The notes under the pieces: model-generated | The model's database searches: none | The model's input: the letters and a program-made list of their open reading frames with translations, nothing else | Told to the model about the DNA's origin: nothing | Shown: positions 10,413 through 22,689 of the stretch, piece after piece | Numbering within the stretch: position 1 is the stretch's first letter | Layout of the letters: every line of letters starts with the position of its first letter | Origin: Fusarium oxysporum f. sp. lycopersici 4287 | Taxonomy: Eukaryota > Ascomycota > Sordariomycetes > Hypocreales > Nectriaceae | Assembly: GCF_000149955.1 (NCBI RefSeq) | Contig: NC_030994.1 | Span: forward strand, 2,720,366-2,784,365 | Direction: 5' to 3' | Length of the DNA stretch: 64,000 nt | Made by a program: the position numbers and the translations under genes

Positions 10413-11753
10413 TCACATCGGCCAGTAGGCGTGAACCTTCCTATCCCCCATAGTCTTTCTCACATCCATCAGAAACACAGTAGTATCCTCCACACTCCAC
10501 CCATGTCCCCTCGTCAGCGCCGCCATAGTAATTGCCTCCAAACCACTTGAAAAGTTCTCATAGCACCAAGCCCCCAGCTCTTTATACTTCTTATCCTTCG
10601 GCCACGAATTACTCGGCCACCTGAACCTCTCGATCTTGACATCCACGAAGCCAATCTCCGTCATAAGGTCTACTAGCGCTGGGATATCTACATAAGGACG
10701 CCCGAACCGCTCTGATGCCTCTTGTAGGAGCTTGAGACACTTGAGGAGTGCGTTATCGGGCTTTACGGTACCATCGTCGGATTTGATGGTGAGATCTGCT
10801 TCTTGGAGTTCGAGATAGCCGTTGGGGGTTAAGTTTCTGAGATTTGGTTAGATGTTTTATAGCTGGGATGTGAGAGGGGGATGTACTGGAAGCATTGGGT
10901 AAGGTATTTCTTCCAGTCGCTTATGCAGGATGTCATAAAACGGCTGTGGATGTAGTCAAATGGCTTTGAGTAGGTCCACTCGTCTTCGACATCGTCAATC
11001 TCAAAGGTCACGTTAGGGGGGATGCTGTACCACATAGTTAGCACTGTACAGACTAACTGATAACTATTTCATGCAAGTATATAAAACTCACAAGCTTGGT
11101 TGAATAGGGGAGAGGTCGACGCCGATGACCTAGATCGTCAGTTTCTCCAAATCGATGGAAAGGATAGTTCGAATTGCACTTACTTCTGCTTCTGGATGTT
11201 CATCCGCAAAGTCCATTGCCCAAATACCCGTGCCAGTTCCCAGGTCCAAGACATGGTTCACTTTTGCGTCTGGATAACATGGCGGTGCGAGGCCAAGCTT
11301 ATCGCCAAAGGTGAGAAGGAACAGATTATGCTGTAGATCTGACGGTACGCAATTAGACTTAAGCAATAGGAAATAAAGACCCAGGTCATACCTAATCTTT
11401 CATTCTCCCTCTCATCATTCGGCAAGACATACTCTAGAAGTGGAATTAGAAGGCTCTGGACAAGTTGAGACAGTGTAACTTACTGCCGTCTTTGTACGCA
11501 TGATACGTCCTCCCGTTTTCACAGCGGTAATTGAAGATTGACTCAGATACACTTGCTGTAGTAGATGCAGAGTCCTAAAGCCATGCATATTAGCATCTAA
11601 GATATGCCATGGATTGATTGGTTACTATACCTCATCCAATGTGGACTCATTATCCTCCTAGACCAATCTGGTCAGATGTACTCACAGAAGCTCAATGTAC
11701 CTGCTTACCTGCTCATCCGGTATAACAACAGGCTGTTCGTTCGTCTCAGCCAT
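10413..11753 (-). CDS. SAM-dependent methyltransferase, UMTA/LaeA-like
   Basis: ATG 11753 (MAETNEQPVVIPDEQ) is followed by several short exons joined by canonical introns. Exon ends lie near 11709, 11658, 11632, 11485, 11429, 11394, 11334, 11185, 11129 and 11094; the last intron is near 10843-10890. The product is about 340 aa. The N-terminal part has YRCENGRTYHAY and LPNDERENERLDLQHNLFLL, typical of fungal UMTA-type methyltransferases. Motif I is VLDLGTGTGIWAMDFADEHP, followed by EVIGVDLSP and a downstream SRFMTSCISDWKKYL. Members act as methyltransferases or regulators in secondary metabolism. No biosynthetic cluster is visible around it, though the ABC transporter follows it. The substrate cannot be read from sequence. 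Confidence 0.85.
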
Positions 11754-12286
11754 CTTAGCGTGAATTGATTGCTTCTGTTGAGATATTAAACCGCCTCAAC
11801 CATTGGGAGGATGGACTGATTCTTATGGTGAACATGCATGCTTGGCGAGACCTGTGATTGGCGAGAGATGTTGCCTGACATTTTGCATGCTTGTTGGTCA
11901 TACATGCCAGACACGACCAACAACACCAGGTTCCCCGCCTCTGCATCAGGAAATGCCACGTGTTGTTACTTGGAAAAGAAGTGGTCCTTAAGAAAGGAAC
12001 ACATCTTTGTGATTCTCTGTGCTCCGAGTATATAGGGAGTAGTCTAAGGATCATTGAGATAGTTAGTGCCTGTTGGTGCCTGTTGGTGTTTAGGATGATC
12101 GAAGATGGGACACTACCGGGTGACCAGCGCTTTTATCTATCCTAAGTTATGAAAAGCCTCGGGTATATTTCTTTGTAATCTAGGATAGTTTAGGATAACT
12201 TATGATGAGTTGAGATCAACTTGGATGACCTTTTGTCCTTTATTTTCGACTCCTGATTCAGAGTCTTTAATCACTTGTCATCCTCT
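11754..12286. other. intergenic, AT-rich
   Basis: Promoter region of the methyltransferase gene and 3' region of the ABC transporter gene. The piece 12135-12220 is rich in CTAAGTTAT/TAGGATAACTTATG-like words, loosely like the interspersed repeat at 31-34 kb, and may be a worn remnant. Confidence 0.4.
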
Positions 12287-15200
12287 CTATTCCTTCACAC
12301 TCTCATCACTCTTCTTCCTCCCCTTCCAATGCGTCCTAGCAATCTTCAACAACCCCCAAGCCAGTAATCTATACACCACCACACAAGCCGCCAAGCACGC
12401 CACATTAACAACAGGGTCAACATCAAAGTTATACAACTCCAACACCTGCTGCCCCGTCTCAATCGGACACTTCCCATTCTGTAGTCTCTGCTCCTCATTA
12501 CACGTAAACGTAATATCCCGCAGTGAGTACGGCGCTACAGCTCGTGTGCCGTACCGAATAGGGGAGAGGTAGTTGAACGCTTTGAAGAGCTCCGGCATGT
12601 CGATGGAGAGAATACCAGCCATTGTGTTAGCCAGCGCGAGGAACACGCCCATGATGTTGACAGCGAAGCCGGTGTGGCCGAAGAGTGTGTTGAACATGAT
12701 ACCAAGGGATTCACCACATGATACGATTCCAAAGCAAGCAAACACTGAAACAAAGTACAGCGTCGCAGTCCGTGGCAGATCAACAGCAATAACTCCCAAA
12801 ACACCAAAGATCATACAACTGATAATCTCAAACGGCACCTCCAGAATCGTATATGCCGCCAAGAACGCATGCACACTATAAACCCCATCATCATCCTCTC
12901 TATAAAACACATCCCTTTCATTCGGATAGATCGCCGTGTTCTGCAACATGCCCACAAAGTAAAACGCTCCAATTTCCTGCACAAAGCCCATTCTGTTCTG
13001 GACAGAGTAGTAGTCGTTGTCGAAGGGCGCGAAGAATAGGGCGAGGACGAGGGCGAGGCCGATTACTTGCATGAGGCGTGCGACGATGAGCTCGGGTTGG
13101 CGGTAGGTGTTTATGGTGGCGCGGTGGAGGAGGAGGGGGAGGGATGTTGTTATGGGGGCGCGTTTGCGGATGAGGGCGCCGAGTTCCGCGGGGGTTGAGA
13201 GGTTGGCTTTGTTGAAGGAGCGGCGGTGTGTTGTGTTCTGGCTGTTGTGTTGTTCAGGGGTATCTTTGATGTCTTGATCTCGTGTACCACCAGGCTTTTC
13301 GTTCGTAGATGAACTCTCTTCTTTCCAATGATCGATCAGTTTCTGAACTCGCTTTCGAGACTCCAACTCTCTTCCTTCCTGTTGAAGATCGATAGTGATC
13401 ATATCGAGTGCAAAGTCAGCCGGGTTGGTATGTGTTGGACACTCGTATCCATGACGCGCAAGATATCCGAGCATGTCCTTTCCAGGACCAGAGTAGACTT
13501 GCGAACCGCCTCTTGCTAAAAGTAAAACGTTTCCAAACTCCCTGAACAGATCGGATCGAGCTTGATGGATCGTGAGAATAAGAGTTCGACCTTCGTTGGC
13601 AAGACCTTGAAGAACTTCCATGATAGAATTCGCGGTAAAAGCATCCAACCCAGAAGTTGGTTCGTCCAGAAGAAGAATACGAGGATCAGTGAGAACTTGT
13701 ACTGCGATGGAAACTCGACGTTTCTCTCCTCCAGAAATACCCTTGACAAGTTCACCGCCGATGAGATTATCAGCACAATCCTTCAAACCCATCTTCAACA
13801 ATACGTCTTCTGCCCGACGGTTCTTCTCCTCTTTGCTCATGAAAGACGGCAGGCGAAGACCAGCGGCAAAGCGGAGTGTCTCACGAACTGTAAGTGATGG
13901 CAGCAGCGCATCATCATCTTGACAGACATATGAACAAACTGATCGAATAACCGAATCCGAAGGGACAGCGCCGTTGAAAGTGAGCTTTCCAGCTGGTCGA
14001 TACTTCGTCCCCACGGAATTCCGCAGCCTCAGAGCCATTGAGTTGAGAAGTGATGTCTTTCCACTCCCCGAAGGACCCATAATCACATTCAAAACTCCCG
14101 CGCTGAACGTCGCATTTACAGGATTAAGAATCGTCTTTGTTGGTAATTTCTTCCCCAATTGAGTTCTCTTATCCAAAGCAAGCGAGAATTGGTTGAGTTC
14201 CAGGTCAATGGCTCGAACGTCTGCGACTGATCGTGCAGTCATCTTTTCTTTTCCAGCAGAAAGATCGGTATCTGAGACACGAGCACGCGCAATCGTCATT
14301 TCGACTCTGAGAATATGAAGTCCAATGACTGAAAGCACGACGAAGAATATGACGAAGGCGAGGCACACAAGGATTGGCTTAGCAACCCAGGCTTTGGGGA
14401 AACCGAGAGATGCCATTACATATGAGCCCGTGTACTGTTTACATCGCGGGTCGGATTCGTCGCCGAAGGGACAATCGTAGAAGCTCCCTTCAAACTCGTT
14501 TCCGCAGTACGCGCTAAAGACGTAGAACTACGCATGTCAGTATTAGACATATGAGTGAGTGTAGGATCATACCGTGTAAGTAAGCCATTTGAGCCATCGG
14601 ACGTAGACAGGCAGACTGTTCACGTTGATGAACATTCCACAAGCCATACTCTGCAGCGTAAAAACCAAATTTGCTATCACGCTCGCTCCAGCAAAGTGTC
14701 TAACCGTAGCAACACACGTCATGGCACACGTTACAGCAATGTACTGGTTCAACAACGTGACCGCAAAGAAGGTAAAGAACTTCTCAACATCACGATCAAA
14801 TCCAGCCATGAAGTAAAAGATAACCGAGAAGAGAAACGGCGCAGCCACATCTTCTGTAACCATCCGTGCGATTCTTCGTGAGAGTACAAATGGGAGGGCA
14901 TCGACGCATCCTTCAGAGTTCTCGCGGTCGAAGGTGGGAATGTCGAACGTCATGCGGTAGACTTCGAAGATGAGGATGAGGTATCCCTGTAGACCGGCGG
15001 CTGTGTATAGTCCACCCTGACGAGATCGAATGCCGGCTTGGTCGCGACCGAGATCGAAAAATAGGTATCCGCAGACAAGACCCATGAAAATAGCTTCGGT
15101 GAGAGTAGCTGCCATACCGAGGGGATCACGGTATGTAACTTTGAGGGTACGATCGGTAAGAACAGTGAGCTGTCGCACGAAACCCGCATGCTCCTCTGCC

Positions 15201-16300
15201 TTTTTATCCTTCTTCTTCTTCCCATCGCCAACATCAACAGTATCAAGAGGTCGATGCCGCTTTTGCGTCGCTTCGTTCCAAGCACTCTTCAGCCTCTCAA
15301 CCTTGGCAGAAGTTTCTTGTTCCAACTCAGGAGTACGATTATCAACGGCCGCAATGTCAATGATGAACTCAGCAGGATTAACGAAAGGAGGGAGTTGAAA
15401 CCCTAGGTCTGCGAACCAAGGAACAGCATCTTTGATAGCGCCCGAGAACACAGGGCTACCTTTTGTAAGAACAATAAGATTATCGAAAAGATCCCAGATT
15501 TCAGAACGAGGTTGATGAATCGTCGTTATGATCGTGCGCCCCTTTTGCGCAAGGGTCTTGAGCGTTCGTACAAGCTGGTATGCACTCGTCGCATCAAGAC
15601 CGGTCGTAGGCTCGTCGAGGAAGAGGACCGATGGGTTGGCGAGGAGTTGTACACCAATACTCGTTCGTCGTTTCTCACCACCTGAACATCCATGATGCTG
15701 CGAGTTCCCAATCCGTGTATCGGCGCATTCTTTCAGTCCAAGTTCAAGAATGACTTCTTCAACAACTCTATGGCGTTCTTCAGCGGTCGTCGACGGCGGT
15801 AGTCGCAGATCAGCTGAGTATCGCAACGTTTCCCTAACAGTGAGTGTCGGTAGCAGAATATCCTGCTGCATAACATACGCAGCTCGAATATTATGAACTC
15901 CAACTTTCCCGTTAAACGTCACAGCTCCCTCTTGACTTAATCTCGAGCTCAGAACTCTTTCAGCGACTGTGTTGAGCAGCGTTGTCTTTCCCGAGCCACT
16001 GCCTCCAATAATAGCCGTTAACGTTCCAGGTTGAAGATCGGCGTTTACGGCGTTGAGTAACGGCTTCATCTTTGGAGCGGTGCTGAACTTTGAGGAGAAC
16101 AAATCTCCGTATGTCGAGGGAGCAAGCCATGACGGTGCTGTGTCAACTGATACGGCCAAGTTGTGAAGTTGAACATGAACAGCTTGAACATCGTCGAGAG
16201 AAAGATGGCCCCCGGAAAGATGGTGAATACCAGGATCTATCGAAAGATCCGGCGAACTGGTTCTGTCAATCTTCTCAACGTCGGGATCATGATGCGACAT
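12287..16300 (-). CDS. full-size ABCG (PDR/WBC, YOL075C-type) transporter
   Basis: Two exons (16300-14573 and 14527-12287) give 1322 aa with the order NBD-TMD-NBD-TMD. NBD1 has Walker A IGGSGSGKTTLLN, signature CSGGEKRRTSIGVQ and Walker B VLFLDEPTTGLDATSAYQL. NBD2 has Walker A MGPSGSGKTSLLN, signature ISGGEKRRVSIAVQ and Walker B ILLLDEPTSGLDAFTANS. Each is followed by a multi-helix membrane domain. The two similar half-units and the pattern fit the fungal group around yeast YOL075C rather than Pdr5, whose first Walker A is degenerate. It would be an ATP-driven exporter, substrate unknown. The ATG at 16300 (MSHHDPDVEKIDRTSSPDLS) is chosen; the frame extends upstream only through non-ATG codons. 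Confidence 0.93.
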
Positions 16301-17770
16301 GACTGCAGTTTGTCGTAAGCGCGATCGAAGGCCAAATGTTATCTGTTGGTCCAAGCCCGGGACATTATAGCATCAAGAGCAGTTATATCAGTAAGCTCGT
16401 TCTTATTATCCAGAATATTCAGGCTGGTTAAAATCTATGACGCCCAGTATAATAGCCTTAAAAAGAGGAACAAGAAGCGAAATCTGACAATCACCACTCC
16501 ACGAGAGATCCCACTGCATAAGACCCAACGGTCCTCGTCCCAAAGAGGTAATTCATGGTCAAGTCTGTATACATAAACGAGCTTCCAAGGTTAATACCCG
16601 AGAAGAGCGCCTGATTTGCTGGGTTCGTTCTAGAGTCGGGTGAGGTTTTTGATGGGTGTGGAGATCGGGGAATGGAAGCGAGGTTGCGGGGGCAAGGGTC
16701 TAGGCCGAAAGAATTGATCGAGAAGGAGATGGGCTTGTGATGCGTGTGATTTGTGGAATTGCGTTGGTGGAGGGTGCATTGTTGCTGACGTGGAAAGGGT
16801 TGATATTTCGGAGTTGGTCAGTTCCGAGCAAGGATGGATTGAAGAGGAAGATCAATTCACATGCTTCTTTATACTAACAACACCAAACTATATCTCACTG
16901 TCATAGAGGATGACTGTGTAAGACTCCTTCAACAATAAGCACAGTAGTCCCCAATGAACCCCTCAGAAAGTCAATCTCACTTGGTGTCTAACCTTCATGA
17001 TCAATGCCGCTTACACCTCGCTTATCACTCCCATGATCCCTGGAAAGAACTTTCGCTAACATGTCCCAAAGAAAACATGTCTAGCGCTTGGCGTCCACTT
17101 CGGCTGCGAAACGATGCAACCGTCTCTCTCGCCTAAGCCGAGGTTTCTTAAGATTCGATGCGACTTAAGCGAGCTCTTTAACGGTTTTCGCGAGACATGG
17201 TTTATTTCGTATAGCATGATGATACGGTAATCTTTATCCCTTTAAGAGTGTTTTACGGGGTAGCTAATAAGAATCATGAATTGAACAATGCGAATGATGC
17301 TGTGGAATGGAATTGCCTGGGGGCAAATGACTCGAGGTCAAGAAATTGAACGAGGGATGAAGCTAAGAAAGGTAGATCTCAAATTAATACGAATATTGCT
17401 CATCTAGATCGAGGTCTCGATTCTTCTCATCCCGCCAATTGACTAGACTAGAAGCATAAAGAATAGAACAATAATAATAAATAACGACCTTCAATAGATC
17501 GGAGTAGAACCTCCAAATGCCTCACACCAAATCACAAAATGCATCGTCAACCCCACAATTTCTCCAAATCATCTTTCTTCGTGCTACGCTCAAGACACAT
17601 CAAAAGCTCACATGCACATCAAAGACAATCCAATGACGCCACAATCTCATCAATCTCGAATCTCATTACTCATGCTATTCAATAAGAAAAACACAAACCC
17701 AAGACATAGATGATAATAAAATACAATTCTATCCGCCAACGCCCAAAATGCTATCTCGTCATCAATCATT
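16301..17770. other. intergenic, 1.5 kb
   Basis: Promoter of the ABC transporter and 3' region of the allantoinase gene. Short frames only; I see no conserved protein, RNA gene or repeat. Confidence 0.4.
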
Positions 17771-19400
17771 TCAAAATGTTCGCTTCTCAGTGATGCTCTC
17801 GCCCAAAGGCTTGCCAACCACAAACCCAGAGTTGGCCGCTCCAAGCTCAAAAACCTTGTTACCACGCAGCCAAGTCTCCTTCACACGACCAGTGAATTGA
17901 TGGCCTTCCCACGGTGAACAGCGGTTCTTCCATCGCATATCACCCTGTGAAAACGTCCACTCGTCTGCATCGTCGAAGACACAGATATCTGCATCCATAC
18001 CGACTCTGATAGCGCCCTTGCGATGCGAAAGACCGACTTGGGCGGCTGTGGCTTGGCAGCAAAGACGAACAATGTCGGTGATGCTGGGTGTCTTGGAGAA
18101 GGCGCTGCGCTTCTTGGCTGTGGTGTGAAGGATGGGGAGACCAAGACCGACTGAGGAGATGCCGCCCCAGGCTGCGAAGAAATCACCGCGTTCCTTTTCG
18201 GCGTTCTGGGCTTCAGAGTGTGTTACGTCGATGCCTGAGTCATTGTGGGGGATGTTGGGTCGGTCGGTGTCGAGATGCTGAGGGAGGAGCTTGAGTTGGG
18301 GTGTGCAGGGTGAGTGATCCGACACAACAGTCTTGATGCATGAGTCCTCAGCGACGAGCTCTTCCCAAAGACCATCGCGGTTCTTTCCCTCGCGGATAGG
18401 AGGACAGCACTTGTGTCGAGTGTCGCCCTTCTCGATCTCCTCAGCTGTAAGGCCGAGGTAGTGGAAGCAAGTCTCAGCTGTAATGTTGATGCCTGCCTTG
18501 CGAGCTGCCTTGAGGAGAGGAATGCACTGGGTAGCAGACAGGTGAACGATGTGAAGGTGTAGCGAGGGGGCAATGTGTGCTTGGCTGAGAATCTCCTCTA
18601 TGGCATATGTTTCGAAAGCAGGGGGTCGAGATTCGAGGAAGGTCTTGTATGCGGTGAGTTCACCGGTGGGAGCGAGCGGAGCTTCTGAGGTCTGAACGTC
18701 ATCGCCGACGGATTGAGTAATGGGAGGGATCATTTCGGCGTGGAACATGAGAGTGGTAGGGCTGTCCTTGAGAGTCTCCATGGCGAGGGCGATATCTTTG
18801 GAAGAGACAGCAGGGAACTCATCAACCTATGAATGTCAGCTTGCGACTCAACTTACAAAACAGGAAACTTACACCAGACTCGATCAAGAACCCTTTAAAT
18901 CCTCGAACACCAGCTTCAACAAGAGGTCTCAGCTCATCAGCATTACCAGGAATAACACCGCCATAAAATCCAACATCAACCCAGCACTGTCCCCGACTCG
19001 CCCTCAACTTCTCCTCAAACCCACTAAGAGTGGTCGTAGGAGGAATAGCATTCAGCGGCATATCAACAACGGTAGTGACACCACCGCTAGCAGCAGCACG
19101 GGTACCAGTCCAGAAGCCCTCCCACTCCGTACGACCAGGCTCGTTCAAGTGAACATGAGCGTCGACGAGACCGGGCAGGAGAAGCTTAGGAGTATGGTCG
19201 ACGTACTCTGTACCAGCAGGGAAGCTTGTTGAGGGGAGGACTTCGGGGATGACAGAGATGATCTTTCCGGTGATGGGGCTGACGACGATGGAAGCAGGAG
19301 TGATGGCGAGAGAGTCATCGGGGAGAGTGACGACTACTCGAGAGGATACGAGGACGGAGAGAGGACCCTCAGGGTATTGCTCAGCGTTTGAAGTTGTCAT
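17771..19400 (-). CDS. DAL1: allantoinase
   Basis: Opens the ring of allantoin to allantoate in purine degradation. Two exons (19400-18873 and 18826-17771) join TCTGGT to GTTGATGAG and give 527 aa. It is an amidohydrolase of the dihydroorotase type. The metal-binding start is LVDAHVHLNEPGRTEWEGFW. A conserved lysine sits in RGFKGFLIESGV (likely the carbamylated metal bridge). Metal-binding histidines are in LHIVHLSATQCIPL, and the catalytic aspartate is in KTVVSDHSPCTPQLK. It ends with the usual ADICVFDDADEWTF strand. The ATG at 19400 (MTTSNAEQYPEGPLSVLVSS) is the first in frame. The upstream region is dense in GATA sites, as expected of a gene under nitrogen control by an AreA-type factor. 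Confidence 0.95.
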
Positions 19401-19486
19401 GGTGGGCAAAAACAGCGTTGCTGAACCAAACAGGGGAGGAATAAAGAAAAGAAAAAAAGAGAACGAAACTCAATCTCAAACAAAAA

Positions 19487-19955
19487 AGATAAAGCTACAG
19501 CTTATCAAAAAATCCGGGGAATCCTAGTTTCTATCCCTTTTCGTCCTCGTGCTTCTCGCCGAGGTCTTCTCTTATCCCTTATCTCTAAACCTCTTGGAGG
19601 GGCTGACCACGGGATTGGTGGGGTTGTGTTGGCTTCAAAGATAAGACCAAACGTCAGATGAGGACGGCGCAGATAAAGATAAGAGCGCAGGCTAAGATCG
19701 AGTGATCGGAGAATTTCCTTATCAAAGAGGACAAGACAATTGGTTCAACGAGTGTTGCTCTACAGAAAAGAAGGGGAAGAGGGAAGAAAAAGCCACCCCC
19801 AGAATCCGGGAATGGCCTCGCTCTTATCGAGGTTTCTCGGCTCGGGGAAATATCGTACATATTTCATTATTCGATCAAAACCTCAAGTTCCAGTTTGCTG
19901 TTCCTGATCCCCGTTCCGGCTTTCAGGTCCCACTTACAGAAAAGCTTAGCTTATC
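19487..19955. promoter_or_regulatory. cluster of GATA-factor sites upstream of allantoinase
   Basis: AGATAA/GATAAG words or their complements occur at about 19487, 19501, 19571, 19578, 19639, 19671, 19677, 19718, 19823 and 19950. That is ten in under 500 bp, directly upstream of the allantoinase start. HGATAR is the target of fungal AreA/Nit2 nitrogen regulators, and paired sites are typical of strongly controlled genes. Confidence 0.6.
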
Positions 19956-20400
19956 GAGCCTCGAAAAATCCAGAATTTCAGGGTCCATCGGACACTGCCG
20001 ACGTCCGCCTGGCCAATCAGACACTGAACCCTTTACGCCGATGGTGATTGAATCGAGTAACCATCGAGTAATGCCATCGCAGGATAGGTAAGTTCCCAAC
20101 GGTGCGGCTTCGGATGAATTCGTTAGTTTTCGGGTTTTTATGGCTTTTCTTGGTGCACTGAGGCTATTCGGGGTCTACGAGAAGAACAGTCAGCAGGTGT
20201 GTTCTCGTGTTGAGGGCCGAATGACTGCAGAACACGTTTTCATTACTCGATCAAAAGCCCATCGTCGTGGTGTTGTTGTTGCCCCCGCGGAGGTGCATTG
20301 ATCATGATCTAACTGAGGATTACTCGATCACCTAATTCGGCAACACTCCATCATCACAGCGAGTATTACATGGGTATTACTCGATCAAAACACCAAGTTC
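19865..20400. repeat. dispersed copies of an ATTACTCGATCAAAA motif
   Basis: Copies are at 19865-19880 (with ATTATTCG), 20241-20256, 20319-20330 and 20375-20390, with reversed partial copies at 20052-20060 and 20063-20072. The first and last share a longer tail (CTCAAGTTC / ACCAAGTTC). Confidence 0.6.
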
Positions 20401-20760
20401 AGCATACACACATCCTCCATACCCGAGGTTACCAAAGTCTAAAGCTCCCTTGCCAAGCTCACGCCCTCTTATGACACGTTGAGTACAGTAAATAGTAAGA
20501 ACAGTATAATCATGCATGCATCACTTTCCTGTCCCGTCTAGACGTTCTCGTTCTGTAACAAAGGGAGTCTAAGCACAATCATACAGTACACCGCCATGCC
20601 CCAGCTGACCAAAAACCCTCCCATGACTTTTTGACCAAAATGTTGCTTTTTCTCTCGTCCTCCGTCATGAAAAAAATAAATGTGATGCGATGTGATGTGA
20701 TAGTCGTACACGGCGTGTATCCCGCCTTTTTCATCTTTCCCTCCCTTGAAGTAATGTCCG
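20401..20760. other. 3' flank of COQ1
   Basis: Intergenic sequence downstream of COQ1 with the GATGCGATGTGATGTGATAG low-complexity stretch near 20683-20702. No gene seen. Confidence 0.35.
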
Positions 20761-22205
20761 TTACTTCTGTCGCTTGAGCGACTTATGCGCCATCTCAATC
20801 AATCCGTCCTTAGCCTCACTCTCGGGGAATTCCGCAATCGAGGCAATAGCTTTATCCACGTATTCTTGCGCGAGAGCCCTCGTCTGCTCAATACCGTCGC
20901 TCTGAAGAACCAACTCACGTGCCTGTGCCGTTGTTAGCATGGATTATCTCCAACAGATGTGATTCGTCGGGTGACAAAGAGTGAATGCAGCCAACTTACC
21001 CTTTGTACGTCACCCTCCTGGGCAAACTTGCGGCCAACGAGGGCTCCGAGTTCCGGCATCTGCTTCCAAGCAAATAGCAGTGGTGCCGTCGCGAGTCCCA
21101 GCTCCAAATCTGCCCCCGCAGGCTTACCCAGATCCGATCCGCTCTGTGTATAATCCAAAAGGTCGTCTACCAACTGGAAAGCCAATCCCAGGTTTCGTCC
21201 ATACGAGTAAGCAGCATCGACTGTCACAGCATCCGTGTTACCCAGCAAAGCGGCAGCTCGGCAAGACTTTGAGATAAGCGATGCAGTCTTGAGGTACGTC
21301 TTTTGCAGGTAGTATGTGACAGTCTCCTCCGACCACTTGGGATTCCTCTCGTCCCGCTCCGTGTTCTTAAGCTGCATGAACTCGCCCTCCACGAGGTTAG
21401 CAATAACAGTAGCCAGCAGCTCGACAACCTCTGGGTTTCGAAGACGAGCCAGCGCAACAGATGCCCTGCCTAGCAAGAAATCACCAGCCAGAACAGCCAT
21501 CTTGTTGCCAAACTCCAAATTTGCCGAGGGCGAGCCACGTCGAGAAATAGAGTGATCGATAACGTCGTCGTGAAGGAGAGAAGCCGTGTGGATCAGCTCC
21601 GTGATTTCGGCAAGCCGTCGCTGGCTGGGAAGAATATCGGAGTTTGCATCGGGGACTTCTTGTTCGAGAGATGATAGAGGCTGAGCAGAGGGGTTCACAT
21701 CGGCGAGGATCTGAGCTGGCGATATCGAAGTGTCGACGCCACGGTAAGTAACTATAGGAGCCGTAGGAGGAGTCTTTGGGCAGAGATATGTAGCTCTGCT
21801 CATGAGGAGAACGATCAATGGTCTGACATGCTTGCCCTCAGCCTGGGTATAATATTTGGCAGCACGGTCAAGCGAAGGATGACCAGATCCGAGGAGTTTT
21901 CGAATGTTGCCCGTGAGGAACTTCATCTCTTTGGCGACAGTCCGTAGAGGATCGACATGCATTGCATCTTTGGAAGCCTTCTTGACGACATTGCTTACGA
22001 CGTTGGAAGCGACTTGAACAGCCGCACCCCAGGCTGAGTCCCTTCGAGGACTAGTATGCAACGAAGCGCTGTGTATCCTCGAGGGAGATCGACTGACGGT
22101 CAATTGTCTGCACAGAGCGCAAGCCGGAGCAGCAGCGCTTGTCCTCGTCCACAAGGCCTGTCTGTTCATAGTGCCGCGCACCACCGAGGCCCCCGGACGG
22201 AGCAT
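20761..22205 (-). CDS. COQ1: mitochondrial polyprenyl diphosphate synthase (ubiquinone side chain)
   Basis: Makes the isoprenoid tail of ubiquinone. Two exons (22205-21000 and 20922-20761) give 455 aa. The N-terminus (MLRPGASVVRGTMNRQALWT, then Arg/Ser/Ala-rich to RIHSASLHTSPRRDSAW) is a mitochondrial targeting sequence. The first aspartate-rich motif is in HTASLLHDDVIDHSISRRG and the second in GLAFQLVDDLLDYT, both complete. GKHVRPLIVLLMSR and GNKMAVLAGDFLLGRA are the other family blocks. There is a low-complexity insertion (about residues 140-195) before the first motif, common in fungal Coq1. It is divergent from the VMA12-like gene, sharing a 484-bp upstream region. Confidence 0.95.
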
Positions 22206-22689
22206 CGTAGCGGACCTTTATAGATAATTCCCAGACGGTGAATAAATCGAGTGTTATAACGGCATTCGTTTAATTATATCGTCTTGTCCGGGACGTTCGT
22301 AGGCGGTGGTAGTTTCGAGATCGTCAATGGCGAGGGAAATTTTGTTCGATGGCTGCTGGATTCTCGATTGATCCGATTCTCTAAACTTTTCCAGCTCTAG
22401 CTGTGTTCTGCTAAGCCGGGGGGTTTGCGGGTCCGTTCGGCGGGCAGCCGATAACAGGCCGTCAAGAGACGGAATGTGATTGGACGAATTGGGTATGGGG
22501 CCGTCAAGCTAAGCGTCAGCGGATGAATCGCTACGGAACTGGCCTGGAAATAGATGCCTGTTGATCAAGCTTTGGCCTTTGATACGTTTCAATTAAGCAT
22601 CAACGACAGCTCACCACGACTTTACCACTATTGAGCTTGTACCGGTTGTTTGAACACGATAACTTGCATAAGAAGTGCTACAGAACAAC
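22206..22689. promoter_or_regulatory. divergent promoter region COQ1 / VMA12-like
   Basis: 484 bp between the two start codons, containing no further gene. It should hold both promoters; no individual element is clear enough to name. Confidence 0.4.

Noticed and set aside
16301..16354. Longer ABC transporter N-terminus
   Set aside because: The upstream extension has only a TTG; ATG 16300 is the first proper start.
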